From assembly GCF_009766005.1 (NCBI RefSeq), contig NZ_LMUK01000009.1:162845-226844 (forward strand): a stretch of 64,000 nucleotides of DNA, read 5' to 3'. This document shows positions 36,153 through 45,449 of the stretch, in pieces (the stretch's first letter is position 1; every line of letters starts with the position of its first letter). The stretch comes from Bradyrhizobium sp. S69 (lineage in GTDB: Bacteria; Pseudomonadota; Alphaproteobacteria; Rhizobiales; Xanthobacteraceae). A program made the position numbers and the translations under genes. The notes beneath the pieces were generated by a model. The model searched no databases. It saw nothing but the letters and a program-made list of their open reading frames with translations, and was not told where the DNA came from.

Positions 36153-37811
36153 TTAACCCACGGCTTTTGCCGCCGCACGCCCCGCGTTGCGCCCGGAAAA
36201 CAGGCAGCCGCCGAGAAATGTGCCTTCCAGCGACCGGTAGCCATGGACGCCGCCGCCGCCGAAGCCCGCCGCTTCACCAACGGCGTAGAGCCCGGGCATG
36301 ATCTCGCCGTTCTGGCCGAACACCCGCGAGTCCAGGTCGGTTTCGAATCCGCCCAGCGTCTTGCGGGTCAGGATATTGAGTTTGACCGCGATCAGGGGTC
36401 CATGGGCGGGATCGAGGATGCGGTGCGGCTTCGCGGTGCGGATCAGCCGGTCGCCGATATAGCGGCGCGCATTGTGGATGTTCATCACCTGGGTATCCTT
36501 GACGAAGCGATTGGCGATCTCGCGGTCGCGCGCCTCGATCTGGGATTTCAGGGCTTCGAGCTTGAGCAGATCATCGCCGGCCAGCGCATTCATGCCGGCG
36601 ACGAGGTCGGCCAGATTATCGCGCACCACGAAATCGGCGCCGTGGGTCTTGAACGCTTCGACCGGCGCCGGCGCGCCCTTGTTGGTGGCCCGCTTGAGCG
36701 TCATCCGCCAGTCTTTTCCGGTGAGGTCGGGATTCTGCTCCGAACCCGACAGCGCGAATTCTTTCTTGATGATGCTTTGTGTCAGCACGAACCACGAATA
36801 ATCATGGCCGCTGCGCATGATGTAGTCGAGTTGGCCCAGCGTGTCGGAGCCGGGAAACAGCGGCGACGGCAGCCGCTTGCCGGACGCGTCGAACCACATC
36901 GAGGACGGTCCGGGCAGGATGCGAATGCCATGGGCCGGCCAGATCGGATTCCAGTTTCGGATGCCCTCGACATAGTGCCACATCCGGTCGCGGTTGATCA
37001 GCCGCGCGCCGGCGGCCTCGGTGATGCCGATCATTCGGCCATCGACATGTTCGGGCACGCCGCAGATCATGTTCTTGGGCGCATCGCCCAATCGTTTCGG
37101 CCAGTTCTGCCGGACCAGTTCATGATTGCCGCCGATGCCGCCGGACGCCACGATCACCGCCTGCGCCTGCAATTTGAAGTCGCCGACAATCTTGCGCGAA
37201 CTGCTCTTGCCGCGCGCGACATCGTCGGGCTCCAGGATCGAACCGGTGACGCCATCGACGGCGCCATTGGTGAGCGTCAACGCATCGACGCGGTGGCGGA
37301 AGCGGAACGTCAGTTGGCCGCTGGTTTGGGCTTCACGCGCGCGGCGTTCGAACGGTTCGACCACGCCGGGGCCGGTGCCCCAACTGACATGAAACCGCGG
37401 CACCGAGTTGCCATGGCCCATCGCGTCGTAGCCGCCGCGCTCGGCCCAGCCGACCACCGGAAAAATACGGTGACCCATCGCCCGCAACCAACTGCGCTTC
37501 TCGCCCGCGGCGAACGCCACATAGGCTTGCGCCCAGCGTCTGGGCCACAGATCCTCGTCGCGATCGAAGCCGGCCGATCCCATCCAGTCCTGCAGCGCCA
37601 GCTCAAAACTGTCCTTGATGCCGAGCCGGCGCTGTTCCGGCGTGTCCACCAGAAACAATCCGCCGAGCGACCAGAACGCCTGGCCGCCAAGGCTTTGTTC
37701 GCCTTCCTGGTCGACTACGATGACGCGTTTGCCGGCGTCGGCAATTTCGGTCGCCGCGACCAGCCCCGCCAGTCCGCCTCCGACGACGATTACGTCCGCA
37801 TCATCAGCCAT
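36153..37811 (-). CDS. FAD-binding dehydrogenase (KstD/fumarate reductase flavoprotein family)
   Basis: A 552-residue flavoenzyme of the fumarate reductase/3-ketosteroid dehydrogenase superfamily. N-terminal Rossmann motif DVIVVGGGLAGLVAATEIADAG binds FAD; other family features are SLGGQAFWSLGG, VIVASGGIGGNHELVRQNWP, and the C-terminal GEAAGFGGGGVHGYRSLEGTFLGG. Similar proteins are annotated as FAD-binding dehydrogenases in Bradyrhizobium; steroid or other substrates cannot be assigned. There is no Tat signal. The 299-base gap upstream to the next gene shows no other supported feature beyond a small CCCGCA/TGCGGG hairpin near 38038. Confidence 0.9.
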   Translation of the reverse strand: MADDADVIVVGGGLAGLVAATEIADAGKRVIVVDQEGEQSLGGQAFWSLGGLFLVDTPEQRRLGIKDSFELALQDWMGSAGFDRDEDLWPRRWAQAYVAFAAGEKRSWLRAMGHRIFPVVGWAERGGYDAMGHGNSVPRFHVSWGTGPGVVEPFERRAREAQTSGQLTFRFRHRVDALTLTNGAVDGVTGSILEPDDVARGKSSSRKIVGDFKLQAQAVIVASGGIGGNHELVRQNWPKRLGDAPKNMICGVPEHVDGRMIGITEAAGARLINRDRMWHYVEGIRNWNPIWPAHGIRILPGPSSMWFDASGKRLPSPLFPGSDTLGQLDYIMRSGHDYSWFVLTQSIIKKEFALSGSEQNPDLTGKDWRMTLKRATNKGAPAPVEAFKTHGADFVVRDNLADLVAGMNALAGDDLLKLEALKSQIEARDREIANRFVKDTQVMNIHNARRYIGDRLIRTAKPHRILDPAHGPLIAVKLNILTRKTLGGFETDLDSRVFGQNGEIMPGLYAVGEAAGFGGGGVHGYRSLEGTFLGGCLFSGRNAGRAAAKAVG

Positions 37812-38110
37812 TGTCGGGCTCCGCCCTTGAGGGGAGTGAAGCCCGTGGCGAGACCTCCGGTCAACGGTTCCTTGTGTGACCGGGCTTGATTGGCCGAAGC
37901 CGCCCGGCCCAGCCTGTGGTAGCTTGCGCGTTAAGCTGTTTCAGTTTGGGACCTTTCGGTGGACGAGTGCAACCGGCCGGCAACACTTAACTTGAATCTT
38001 TTTTGAGCGAGGTCAGGCATCTGGACAAAATGACAATCCCGCAACACGCTGCGGGTGCATCACGGAAGACGATCAGATTCGGGTTCGACTAGATTGGACT
38101 GGGGCTGCAT

Positions 38111-38632
38111 ATGAAGCTGGTGACGGGGTTGCTCGCGGTGGTCCTCCTGCTGGCCGGGATCGGCGCCAGCCATGCGGTGGTTAGGATCGGCGAGGACCGC
38201 GGCGGCCGGATCGGCACCTACGTCGACAAATATCAGGACCTGCGTACTTCGGGCGATACCGTCATCATCGACGGTCTGTGCGCTTCGGCCTGCACCATCG
38301 TTCTGGGGGCGGTTCCCCACGACAAGATCTGCGTCACCTCGCACGCCAATCTCGGGTTCCACGCGGCATGGGACTTCGGCGCCAATGGCCGTGCCGTCAC
38401 CAATCGCGAAGCCACCCAGATGCTCTATTCGATGTATCCCTCGCCGGTAAAACACTGGATCAGCGCGCGCGGCGGCCTGACCCCGCACATGATCTTCCTG
38501 CGCGGCAAAGCGCTGATGAGCATGTACAAGCCGTGCTACATGGACGCCCAAGCTTCGTCGTCGGCGACGCCTCCGGCACCCGCGCATCAGCATGACGCGA
38601 TCGGGCGCGGCACTAGGGCGCTGGCCCGCTAG
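38111..38632 (+). CDS. Exported ClpP/crotonase-fold protein (COG3904-like)
   Basis: A 173-residue secreted protein with signal peptide ending near ASHA. The core has DTVIIDGLCASACTIVLG (about residues 50-68), where the Ser in CASAC is placed like the ClpP-type nucleophile, and GFHAAWDF with a His about 25 residues later, as in periplasmic ClpP-like proteins. The C-terminus is Ala/Pro-rich. A similar CASAC...G-x-H arrangement occurs in the gene at 62521-63321. Activity is inferred from motif only. Confidence 0.75.
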   Translation: MKLVTGLLAVVLLLAGIGASHAVVRIGEDRGGRIGTYVDKYQDLRTSGDTVIIDGLCASACTIVLGAVPHDKICVTSHANLGFHAAWDFGANGRAVTNREATQMLYSMYPSPVKHWISARGGLTPHMIFLRGKALMSMYKPCYMDAQASSSATPPAPAHQHDAIGRGTRALAR

Positions 38633-38785
38633 GCGGGTCTGGCCAACCTAAATCCGCTCAGCATGACGTGATCGGGCGCAGCGTCCTGGCGCTTGCCCGC
38701 CCCGGCGATGGGTTCTATCTGGATTAGAAAGCGTCGGCGGCGGTTGTGCCGCGTCGACAAAACCTGTTCATTCAGATGGTTGCGT

Positions 38786-38980
38786 ATGGCCCAGCCGTTC
38801 TCGACGCCGCAGCAAGTCTCGCCATCGATCCCGCCGTCGCGCCGGGTCGGGCAGGCCATCGTTGCGGGCGCCGCTGCCCTCGGCACCGTGCTGATGCTCG
38901 GGGCGCTGGCGCTTTGGTTCCACTATGGAACGACGGTGTTTTTCGAGACCATCGCGGCCGGCATCTCGGCCTGCTTCTGA
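38786..38980 (+). CDS. Small single-pass membrane protein upstream of SCO
   Basis: A 64-residue protein starting MAQPFSTPQQVSP at 38786. The N-terminal 30 residues are polar; one membrane helix follows (AIVAGAAALGTVLMLGALALWF), then a short tail FHYGTTVFFETIAAG. It ends 22 bp before the SCO gene and probably shares its transcript, so a link to cytochrome oxidase assembly is possible. The start and coding status are moderately supported by the composition and position. Confidence 0.6.
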   Translation: MAQPFSTPQQVSPSIPPSRRVGQAIVAGAAALGTVLMLGALALWFHYGTTVFFETIAAGISACF

Positions 38981-39002
38981 CCGGGACTCCTTGGGGAATT
39001 TT

Positions 39003-39596
39003 ATGATGGATCGGACCAAACGCCCGCTGGTTATTGTTGGCGCCTTCACCGGAAGCCTCGTCGTTGGGCTGCTCGTGATGTTGTGGGCCCTGGGCGGATT
39101 GCGCAACGTGGCCGCGCCGGCCGCCATCGGTGGGCCGTTCCAGTTGACCGACCAGAGCGGTCAAACCGTGACCGAGAAGAATCTGCTTGGGCGTCCGACG
39201 CTGATCATGTTCGGCTTCACCCATTGCCCCGATGTGTGCCCGACCGAACTGTTCGAGATTTCCGAGATATTGCGGGCGATGGGCACCGACGCCGATCGGG
39301 TCAACGCCTATTTCATCTCGGTCGATCCGGAGCGGGACACCCAGGCGGCGATCAAGGACTATCTTTCGAGCTTCGATCCGCACCTGAAGGGACTGACCGG
39401 CGACCCGGCCGCGGTGGCGAAGGCGATTTCCGATTACCGGGTCTATGCCAAGAAGGTGCCGCTGAAGGATGGCGACTACACCATGGACCATACCGCGCTG
39501 GTATATCTGATGAATCGCGACGGCAAGTTCGTCTCGCCGTTCCGACTCGACCGCAAGCCCGAGGAAGCCGCGGCCGACCTCAAAAAGTACCTCTGA
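39003..39596 (+). CDS. SCO1/SenC family copper chaperone
   Basis: Membrane-anchored thioredoxin-fold copper protein that helps assemble the CuA centre of cytochrome c oxidase. The 197-residue protein starts with MMDRTKRPLVIVGAF and one N-terminal helix. The copper ligands are the CPDVCP motif in GFTHCPDVCPTE (about residues 75-80) and His in MDHTALVYLMNRDG. A ribosome site GGGGA precedes. Complete length and motifs for the family. Confidence 0.95.
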   Translation: MMDRTKRPLVIVGAFTGSLVVGLLVMLWALGGLRNVAAPAAIGGPFQLTDQSGQTVTEKNLLGRPTLIMFGFTHCPDVCPTELFEISEILRAMGTDADRVNAYFISVDPERDTQAAIKDYLSSFDPHLKGLTGDPAAVAKAISDYRVYAKKVPLKDGDYTMDHTALVYLMNRDGKFVSPFRLDRKPEEAAADLKKYL

Positions 39597-39735
39597 GCCT
39601 CCGGCGTCGCGTTTTTGGGCCAAGGCTGCTGCTCGCCGAGGCTGCTTGCTCGCGAAGGCTGCGGCTCGCGTTATCGGCCGGATGGTCTATAAGGCCATCG
39701 AGTTCCCGAGAAGATTCCTGAGCCAACCGCCGATA

Positions 39736-40668
39736 ATGCCGTCAAAGATCATCCTTTCATGGGGCCATCAGCCATGGCCGCGGGCTTTTCGCAGCATCCC
39801 GGCGGTCGTCGGGATGTCGGCTTGCATCCTGCTGGCGCTCGCCGTGTCCGGGTGGCCTGCGCGGGCGCAAAACGCCGTTGCCAAGCCTGCGAGTGCGGCG
39901 GCTCCCCAGGCGGTGCCCGGCTTCTGGGATCCCCGGCGGCGGCCGGAACGGCCCGATCTGTCCCGCCTGACGGTGATCCGGTTCCTGACCGAAACCGATT
40001 ATCCGCCGTTCAACTTTACCGGCCCGGACGGCAACCCCGCCGGCTTCAATGTCGACCTGGCGCGGGCGTTGTGCGACGAGATCAAAGTCACCTGCACGAT
40101 CCAGATGCGGCGGTTCGAGACGCTGATCGATGCGATCACCTCCAACCGGGGCGATGCCATCATCGCCTCGCTGGCGGTGACGCCGCAATTGCGGGCGCGG
40201 GTCGATTTCACCGATCCTTATTACCGGGCGCCGGCGCGGTTCGTGTCGCGCAAGGATGCGGTGATGACGGAGATTCGCCCCGAATATCTCGAAGGCAAGA
40301 AAGTCGGCGTCATCACCGGCTCATCGCACGAGGCCTATCTCAAGGCGATGTTCACCGACGCCGAGTTGCATTCCTATCCCAATGATGATGCGCTGCGGAC
40401 TGCGTTGCGGCGCGGCGAGGTCGATTTCATTTTCGGCGATGCGATCTCGCTGGCGTTCTGGATCAACGGCACTGACTCCGGCGATTGCTGCGCGTTCTCG
40501 GGCGGTCCGTTCGTCGAGAGCCGTTATTTCGGTGAGGGCGTCGGCATCGCGGTGCGCAAGGGCAACGACCTGTTGCGGCAGGCGTTGAACTGGGCGCTGT
40601 TCCGGATCTGGGAAAAAGGCCGCTACACCGATCTGTGGCTGCATTATTTTTCCGTGAGCCCGTTCTGA
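39736..40668 (+). CDS. Periplasmic amino-acid-type binding protein (SBP family 3)
   Basis: A 310-residue exported solute-binding protein; the start MPSKIILSWGHQPW (39736) gives a signal peptide ending near PARAQ, though upstream starts exist. The fold shows TDYPPFNFTGPDGNPAGFNVDLARALCDE, then RFETLIDAITSNRGDAIIASLAVTPQLRARVDFTDPYYR, and GKKVGVITGSSHEAYL, as in ABC amino acid receptors. No cognate permease or ATPase is near, so it may serve a distant transporter or a sensor. A palindromic repeat follows within 12 bp. Confidence 0.9.
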   Translation: MPSKIILSWGHQPWPRAFRSIPAVVGMSACILLALAVSGWPARAQNAVAKPASAAAPQAVPGFWDPRRRPERPDLSRLTVIRFLTETDYPPFNFTGPDGNPAGFNVDLARALCDEIKVTCTIQMRRFETLIDAITSNRGDAIIASLAVTPQLRARVDFTDPYYRAPARFVSRKDAVMTEIRPEYLEGKKVGVITGSSHEAYLKAMFTDAELHSYPNDDALRTALRRGEVDFIFGDAISLAFWINGTDSGDCCAFSGGPFVESRYFGEGVGIAVRKGNDLLRQALNWALFRIWEKGRYTDLWLHYFSVSPF

Positions 40669-40679
40669 GGAAGTGACTT

Positions 40680-40769
40680 CGTAGGGTGGGCAAAGGCGCG
40701 CTTGCGCCGTGCCCACCAGTTCACTCGCGGAATACGTTGGTGGGCACGCTTCGCTTTGCCCACCCTACG
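40680..40769. repeat. Palindromic intergenic repeat, family F
   Basis: CGTAGGGTGGGCAAAGGCG and CGCTTTGCCCACCCTACG are the arms, with inner CGCCGTGCCCACCA and TGGTGGGCACGC. It lies between the binding protein and the lysyl-tRNA synthetase gene. Single copy in the window. Confidence 0.85.
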
Positions 40770-40837
40770 ATTCCCGGCCGTCATTTTGCATTTTGTTGCG
40801 GAAGCGTTAGGTTCCGCGCCTTGGAGAGCTTTGTTAG

Positions 40838-42478
40838 ATGTCCACGATCGATCTTGCTGCTACGCCCGGCGACCTGCGCGCGCTCGCCGAACAATCCAAC
40901 GCCTGGCCGTTCGAGCAGGCCAAGGCGATTGTCGCGCGTCTGAAGAAGAAGCCGAAAGACGAGGTGCTGTTCGAGACCGGCTACGGCCCGTCGGGCCTGC
41001 CGCATATCGGCACCTTCGGCGAGGTCGCGCGCACCACCATGGTCCGCCATGCGTTCCGGGTGCTGACCGAGGACAAGATCAAGACGAGGCTGCTCGCGTT
41101 CTCCGACGACATGGACGGCCTGCGCAAGGTGCCGGACAATGTGCCGAACAAGGAGATGCTCGAGCAGTATCTTGGCAAGCCGCTGACCACGGTGCCTGAT
41201 CCGTTCGGCACGCATCCAAGTTTCGGTGCGCATAACAACGCGCGGCTGCGGGCGTTCCTCGACACCTTCGGCTTCGACTACGAATTCGCCAGCGCCACCG
41301 ATTATTACAAGTCGGGCAAGTTCGACGCGACGCTGCTCCGGATGCTGGAGCGCCTCGAATCGGTCATGACCATCATGCTGCCCAGCCTGCGCGAGGAGCG
41401 CGCCGCGAGCTATTCGCCGTTCCTCCCCATTTGTCCGCGCACCGGCATGGTGCTGTATGTCCCGATCATCGAGCATGACGTGAAGGCCGGGACCATCTCC
41501 TACGACGATCCCGAAACCAAGGAGCGCGTTACGCTGCCGGTCACCGGCGGCCATTGCAAGCTGCAATGGAAGCCGGATTGGGCGATGCGCTGGACCGCGC
41601 TCGGCGTCGATTACGAGATGGCCGGCAAGGATCTGATCGATTCGGTCAAGTTGTCAGGCAAGATCTGCGCGGCGATCGGCGGCACGCCGCCCGAAGGCTT
41701 CAATTACGAGCTGTTCCTCGACGACAAGGGCCAGAAGATTTCGAAGTCGAAGGGCAACGGGCTCACCATCGACGAGTGGCTGCGTTATGCCTCGCCGGAA
41801 TCGCTGTCGCTGTTCATGTATCGCGAGCCCAAATCGGCGAAGCGTTTGTACTTCGACGTGATCCCGCGCAACGTCGATGACTACCAGCAATTCCTCGACG
41901 GGTTTTCGCGGCAGGATGCCAAGCAGCAGCTTCAAAATCCGGTCTGGCATGTCCACGCCGGCCATCCGCCGGTCGCCGACATGCCGGTCACGTTCCAGTT
42001 GCTGCTGACTTTGGTGTCGTCGTCGAACGCGGAGAACGCCGCGACCCTCTGGGGGTTCATCGGGCGCTATCGTCCCGGCGTCACGCCGCAGACCCATCCG
42101 AAGCTCGATGCGATGGTCGGCTACGCCATCAATTACTATCGCGACTTCGTCGCGCCGACCAAGAAGTTCCGCGAGCCGACCGACAACGAACGCGTCGCGT
42201 TGCAGGATTTGCGCGACGCACTGTCGCAACTGGCGCCGGAATCTTCCGCCGAAGACATCCAGAACGTGGTCTATGAAATCGGGCGGCGCGAGCCGTTCCT
42301 CGACGCGGTGAAGAAGGGCAAGGACGGCCGCCCCGGCGTCTCGCTCGACTGGTTCAACATGCTTTACCAGGTGCTGCTCGGCCAGGAAAAAGGCCCGCGC
42401 TTCGGCTCGTTCGTCGCGGTCTATGGGGTGCCGAATGCGGTAGCGATGATCGACGGGGCGCTGGCGAGGAGCGCGTAA
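40838..42478 (+). CDS. lysS: Lysyl-tRNA synthetase, class I
   Basis: A class I LysRS of 546 residues, the type found in archaea and in some bacteria including many alphaproteobacteria, unlike class II LysRS of E. coli. Class I ATP-binding motifs are present: the HIGH-like HIGTFGE near residue 55 and KISKSKGNG near 300. It starts [12 protein letters not shown]. The C-terminal half is helical, as expected for the anticodon-binding domain. Class call is firm. Confidence 0.93.
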   Translation: MSTIDLAATPGDLRALAEQSNAWPFEQAKAIVARLKKKPKDEVLFETGYGPSGLPHIGTFGEVARTTMVRHAFRVLTEDKIKTRLLAFSDDMDGLRKVPDNVPNKEMLEQYLGKPLTTVPDPFGTHPSFGAHNNARLRAFLDTFGFDYEFASATDYYKSGKFDATLLRMLERLESVMTIMLPSLREERAASYSPFLPICPRTGMVLYVPIIEHDVKAGTISYDDPETKERVTLPVTGGHCKLQWKPDWAMRWTALGVDYEMAGKDLIDSVKLSGKICAAIGGTPPEGFNYELFLDDKGQKISKSKGNGLTIDEWLRYASPESLSLFMYREPKSAKRLYFDVIPRNVDDYQQFLDGFSRQDAKQQLQNPVWHVHAGHPPVADMPVTFQLLLTLVSSSNAENAATLWGFIGRYRPGVTPQTHPKLDAMVGYAINYYRDFVAPTKKFREPTDNERVALQDLRDALSQLAPESSAEDIQNVVYEIGRREPFLDAVKKGKDGRPGVSLDWFNMLYQVLLGQEKGPRFGSFVAVYGVPNAVAMIDGALARSA

Positions 42479-42503
42479 TCATCAGCCCTGCGGTCGCGCA
42501 AGC

Positions 42504-42591
42504 CGTCATGCGCGGGCTTGACCCGCGCATCCATCTTGCTTCGTAGAATCCTTCTTTTGGTCGATGGATTGCCGGGTCAAGCCAATGATGG
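42504..42591. repeat. Palindromic intergenic repeat, family C, copy 1
   Basis: CGTCATGCGCGGGCTTGACCCGCG and GGATTGCCGGGTCAAGCCAATGATGG are the arms. The right arm is damaged, missing a few bases relative to copy 2 (52549-52634). It lies downstream of lysS. Confidence 0.82.
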
Positions 42592-42724
42592 GAAGTGGCG
42601 CCCGCAAATCCGGATAGGAGCCCCTCGGCAATTTCAGCCAAACCCGCGCCGAATTGCGCTAACATCCCAAGCATGACACGGCCCAAGCCTCCGCTTGAGG
42701 GGCGGCCAGCATCAGGAGGTACGC

Positions 42725-43507
42725 ATGCAGTTCAGGGTTTCGCCGAAAGCGCTCGACAACAGCAGCGCCGAGGAATGGCAGGCGCGGGTCGATCTCGCGG
42801 CCGCGCACCGGCTCGCCTTCAACCAGGGTTTTTCCGAAGGCATCTTCAATCATCTGACTCTGGTGGTGCCGGGCCGCAGCGACCGCTACTACCAGATCCC
42901 GTTCGGGATGCATTGGTCGGAGGTGACGGCCTCGTCCTTCATGGAGGTCGGCATCGACGATGGCGAGGTCAAGCGCGGCGAGGGCGAAGTCGAACGCTCC
43001 TGCTATTGCATCCATGCGCCGATCCACAAGGCGCTGCCGCAGGCCAAGGCGGTGTTTCATACCCACATGCCCTATGCCAGCGCACTGACGCGGTTGGAAG
43101 ATCCGCGCATCAAGGAGATCGGCCAGACCGAGGTCGGGATGTCCGGCGAGATCGCCTATGACGATGAGTACACGGGTCCCGCGCTCGATCCGGCCGAAGG
43201 CGCCCGCCTCGCCAGGGTGATCGGCGACAAGTCGGTGCTGTTCATGGCCAATCACGGCATCTCCACGGTCGGAGAAACCGTCGCTGACGCCTATGACCGG
43301 CTCTATTACATCGAGCGCGCCGCCCAAGTGCAGATCTACGCGATGTGGACCGGGCAGAGACTGAAGCAACTGCCGGATGCCGTGGTCGAGAAGACCAAGC
43401 GCGATATCGGCGGCAATCATCTGTACCAGGGGCCAACACCGGCGCAGCGGCACTTCGACGCGCTCAAGCGCATGCTCGACCGCAAGGAGCCGGATTACGC
43501 GACGTAA
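42725..43507 (+). CDS. Class II aldolase/adducin family protein
   Basis: A 260-residue protein of the L-fuculose-phosphate aldolase/adducin family. The start MQFRVSPKALDN (42725) follows AGGAGGT. It has the zinc-ligand pattern HTHMPYASALT in the middle and a late His in MANHGISTVGETV, plus FNHLTLVVPG and GFSEGIFNH early. Metal-dependent aldol cleavage or dehydratase chemistry is expected; substrate unknown. It appears alone, not in a sugar operon. Confidence 0.9.
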   Translation: MQFRVSPKALDNSSAEEWQARVDLAAAHRLAFNQGFSEGIFNHLTLVVPGRSDRYYQIPFGMHWSEVTASSFMEVGIDDGEVKRGEGEVERSCYCIHAPIHKALPQAKAVFHTHMPYASALTRLEDPRIKEIGQTEVGMSGEIAYDDEYTGPALDPAEGARLARVIGDKSVLFMANHGISTVGETVADAYDRLYYIERAAQVQIYAMWTGQRLKQLPDAVVEKTKRDIGGNHLYQGPTPAQRHFDALKRMLDRKEPDYAT

Positions 43508-43652
43508 TCCGGAGTCTCGCCCCGTCACGATGCGCATCGCGTTCACATCGACGCGATGCGACGGAATGCAGCGTTGATAAACGCTTTGGCGCATGGAAGA
43601 ACGCAGTCGCTTGGCGTGGTCGGTCGATCATGCCGCAATACAGGCGACCGCA

Positions 43653-43910
43653 ATGAAGATTTTGACACTCGCTGTGGCGATAGCGCTCACGTTGATCAGC
43701 AATTTGGCGTTCGCACAGACCGCCATTGAGACGCCCGGCTTGAACGGAGTCACGTTGGGCAATTCAATGCCGGGCGCGACGGCCGGCGTACCCTATCCGC
43801 GCCCGACTGAATCATACGGAAGTGCGACATCTGGAACAGCCGGGGGTGAAAGCACCCCGCGCGCGTTTCACCCGAGGCGGCATCGACACCATCGGGCACC
43901 GCAGAGATAA
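43653..43910 (+). CDS. Small exported hypothetical protein
   Basis: An 85-residue protein with a signal peptide (MKILTLAVAIALTLISNLAFAQ). The mature 63 residues are Gly, Pro, Ser, Thr rich and end with a basic HPRRHRHHRAPQR tail. No domain is recognised. It might be a cell-envelope peptide. Support is a clean signal and cleavage site only, so I am cautious. Confidence 0.5.
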   Translation: MKILTLAVAIALTLISNLAFAQTAIETPGLNGVTLGNSMPGATAGVPYPRPTESYGSATSGTAGGESTPRAFHPRRHRHHRAPQR

Positions 43911-43923
43911 GCGGCGAGCTACT

Positions 43924-44053
43924 TCCTTCTCCCCTTGTGGGAGAAGGTGGCGCGAAGCGCCGGATGAGGGGTAGCAACATAGCGAGGCGTCGCGACCCCT
44001 CACCCGTCACGATGCTGCGCATCGTACCACCCTCTCCCACAAGGGGAGAGGGA
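43924..44053. repeat. Palindromic intergenic repeat, family B-like, copy 3
   Basis: Arms CCTTCTCCCCTTGTGGGAG and CTCCCACAAGGGGAGAGGG with inner GGATGAGGGGT and ACCCCTCACCCG. It is a diverged relative of the family B elements. It fills most of the 176-base gap between the small exported gene and the Mug gene. Confidence 0.82.
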
Positions 44054-44086
44054 AGAGCGCATCCGCCTCAATGTGGGCCGTGCTTA

Positions 44087-44617
44087 TCATCTCGCTCGGT
44101 CACTTACAGCCCTCACCCTCTCCGCAAACCGGTGCCAGATTTCCGGACGCCAGCTGCCGTTGGCTGCGCCTGAGGTCGAGGGCAGGATCCATATTCTCGT
44201 GTCGGCGATCCGTTCGGTCTGCTCGCCATAATCGCGTCGGCCGCCAAGAAATCGTTGCCCGGCATTCTTGCTGGTGAAGGCGAGAAATTGCGGACGAAAG
44301 GTTGCGATCGTCTCCCCGAGGCGTGCGCGCGACATCTCCGCCAGTTCCGACAGCGGGATCTGATGATCCATGCCGGAATGCGTCTTGACGAAGTCGGTGA
44401 GACCGATCCGATACCGCAGCAGGTCGCGATATTGATGCGGTTGCAGCAATTGCGGCGTGAGCCCGGTCTCGTGCAGGATCTTCCAGAACTTGTTCTGCTT
44501 GTGCGCGTAATAAGCTCCCGCGAGTGCCGATGCGGTGCCTACCGCCGTGCCGCACAGCACGATCTGCAGACCATCCTGCAATACATCCTGCAAGATATCC
44601 GGCGCGCTGGCGGCCAT
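44087..44617 (-). CDS. Mismatch-specific uracil/thymine DNA glycosylase (Mug family)
   Basis: A 176-residue uracil-DNA-glycosylase-superfamily protein; Mug enzymes remove U or T opposite G. Start MAASAPDILQDVLQ (44617) is just after the upstream gene's stop. Motif GTAVGTASALAGAYYAHKQNKFWKIL corresponds to the Mug active-site GxNPG-like loop and binding helix, but here it reads LCGTAVGTAS, so the residue usually Asn is not conserved in that position. The C-terminal PSTSGAANGSW loop fits the NPSxLN region. It is co-transcribed with the LexA-like gene. Confidence 0.82.
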   Translation of the reverse strand: MAASAPDILQDVLQDGLQIVLCGTAVGTASALAGAYYAHKQNKFWKILHETGLTPQLLQPHQYRDLLRYRIGLTDFVKTHSGMDHQIPLSELAEMSRARLGETIATFRPQFLAFTSKNAGQRFLGGRRDYGEQTERIADTRIWILPSTSGAANGSWRPEIWHRFAERVRAVSDRAR

Positions 44618-44618
44618 C

Positions 44619-45272
44619 TTACTGTTTCGCCCACAGGATCCTGGCAACCCAGGCGACCTCGGCCGCCGCGAGGCTGCGCTCGTCGCAGCTCTTGTCCAGC
44701 GATTGCAGTTCCAGCGTCCGCGCGGTCCGGCGCTTCAACTCGCCGATCAGAATTTCGCCGGTGAGCGTTTTCAGCACCACGCGGTCGCCGCGCCGGATCG
44801 CCGTCGACGGCGAGACCACGATGATGTCGCCATCGCGATAGGCCGGCCGCATCGCATCGCCGGAAATCTCCAGCGCATAGGCATGCTCGTCATCGGCCGA
44901 CGGCAGCGCCATCGCCTCGCGGGGCTTGCCGGCCGGAAATCCATCCTCGTCGAAGGCGTCCTTCGCTGCCGCTTGCGCGAAGCGGAGCAGTGGAATCGAC
45001 GGCGCCTGCCGCGGGCCATCGCCGATCAACTGTACGAAGCTGTCGACCGAACTGGCGGTGGCGGCCAGCGCCTTGGCGATCGATTCGGTCGAGGGCCAGC
45101 GTTCGCGGCCGTCGGCGGTCACGCGCTTGGACTTGTTGAAGGTGGTGGGATCGAGGCCGGACTTCCGGGCCAGCCCCGACGCCGACAATCCCGCGCGCTC
45201 CGCCAGCCGCTCCAGCGCGGTCCAGATCTGCTCATGGGTGAGCACGGGCTGTGCTTTTGGCGGCCTGGCCAT
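44619..45272 (-). CDS. LexA/S24-like regulator lacking the protease dyad
   Basis: A 217-residue protein with an N-terminal helix-turn-helix (LSASGLARKSGLDPTTFNKSKR) and a C-terminal S24 (LexA/CI-type) domain. In the S24 motif the usual GDSMxP is GDAMRP, so the nucleophile Ser is Ala; and the catalytic Lys position (EVTVKRL in LexA) reads EILIGEL, so Lys is Gly. Self-cleavage is therefore unlikely, and it may be a constitutive or ligand-controlled repressor. It overlaps or abuts the Mug gene, suggesting joint control of base-excision repair. Confidence 0.82.
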   Translation of the reverse strand: MARPPKAQPVLTHEQIWTALERLAERAGLSASGLARKSGLDPTTFNKSKRVTADGRERWPSTESIAKALAATASSVDSFVQLIGDGPRQAPSIPLLRFAQAAAKDAFDEDGFPAGKPREAMALPSADDEHAYALEISGDAMRPAYRDGDIIVVSPSTAIRRGDRVVLKTLTGEILIGELKRRTARTLELQSLDKSCDERSLAAAEVAWVARILWAKQ

Positions 45273-45449
45273 GGTCCGGTGGGGTCTCGAACGAGGTCGA
45301 AGATAGGAATTATTACCTTGTTGGCACGATTTTCACAATCGGGAACGCTGCCCTTGAAGTGCGCCTGTGGCGCCGATACGGTCAGTTTTCGGGGCCGGAA
45401 ATTCCTCGGAAATCCCAAGAGACTCAACGACAAACAGGACGCTCGGCAA

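Noticed and set aside
36120..37889. 589-residue open frame on the plus strand
   Set aside because: Antisense shadow of the FAD-binding dehydrogenase, which has a full set of motifs on the minus strand.
38038..38055. Small hairpin CCCGCA/TGCGGG upstream of the ClpP-like gene
   Set aside because: Six-base stem, no T-run, and could occur by chance.
44535..45449. Long N-terminal extension of the DUF952 frame
   Set aside because: Antisense to the LexA-like and Mug genes and lacks similarity to DUF952 proteins; GTG 45450 chosen.
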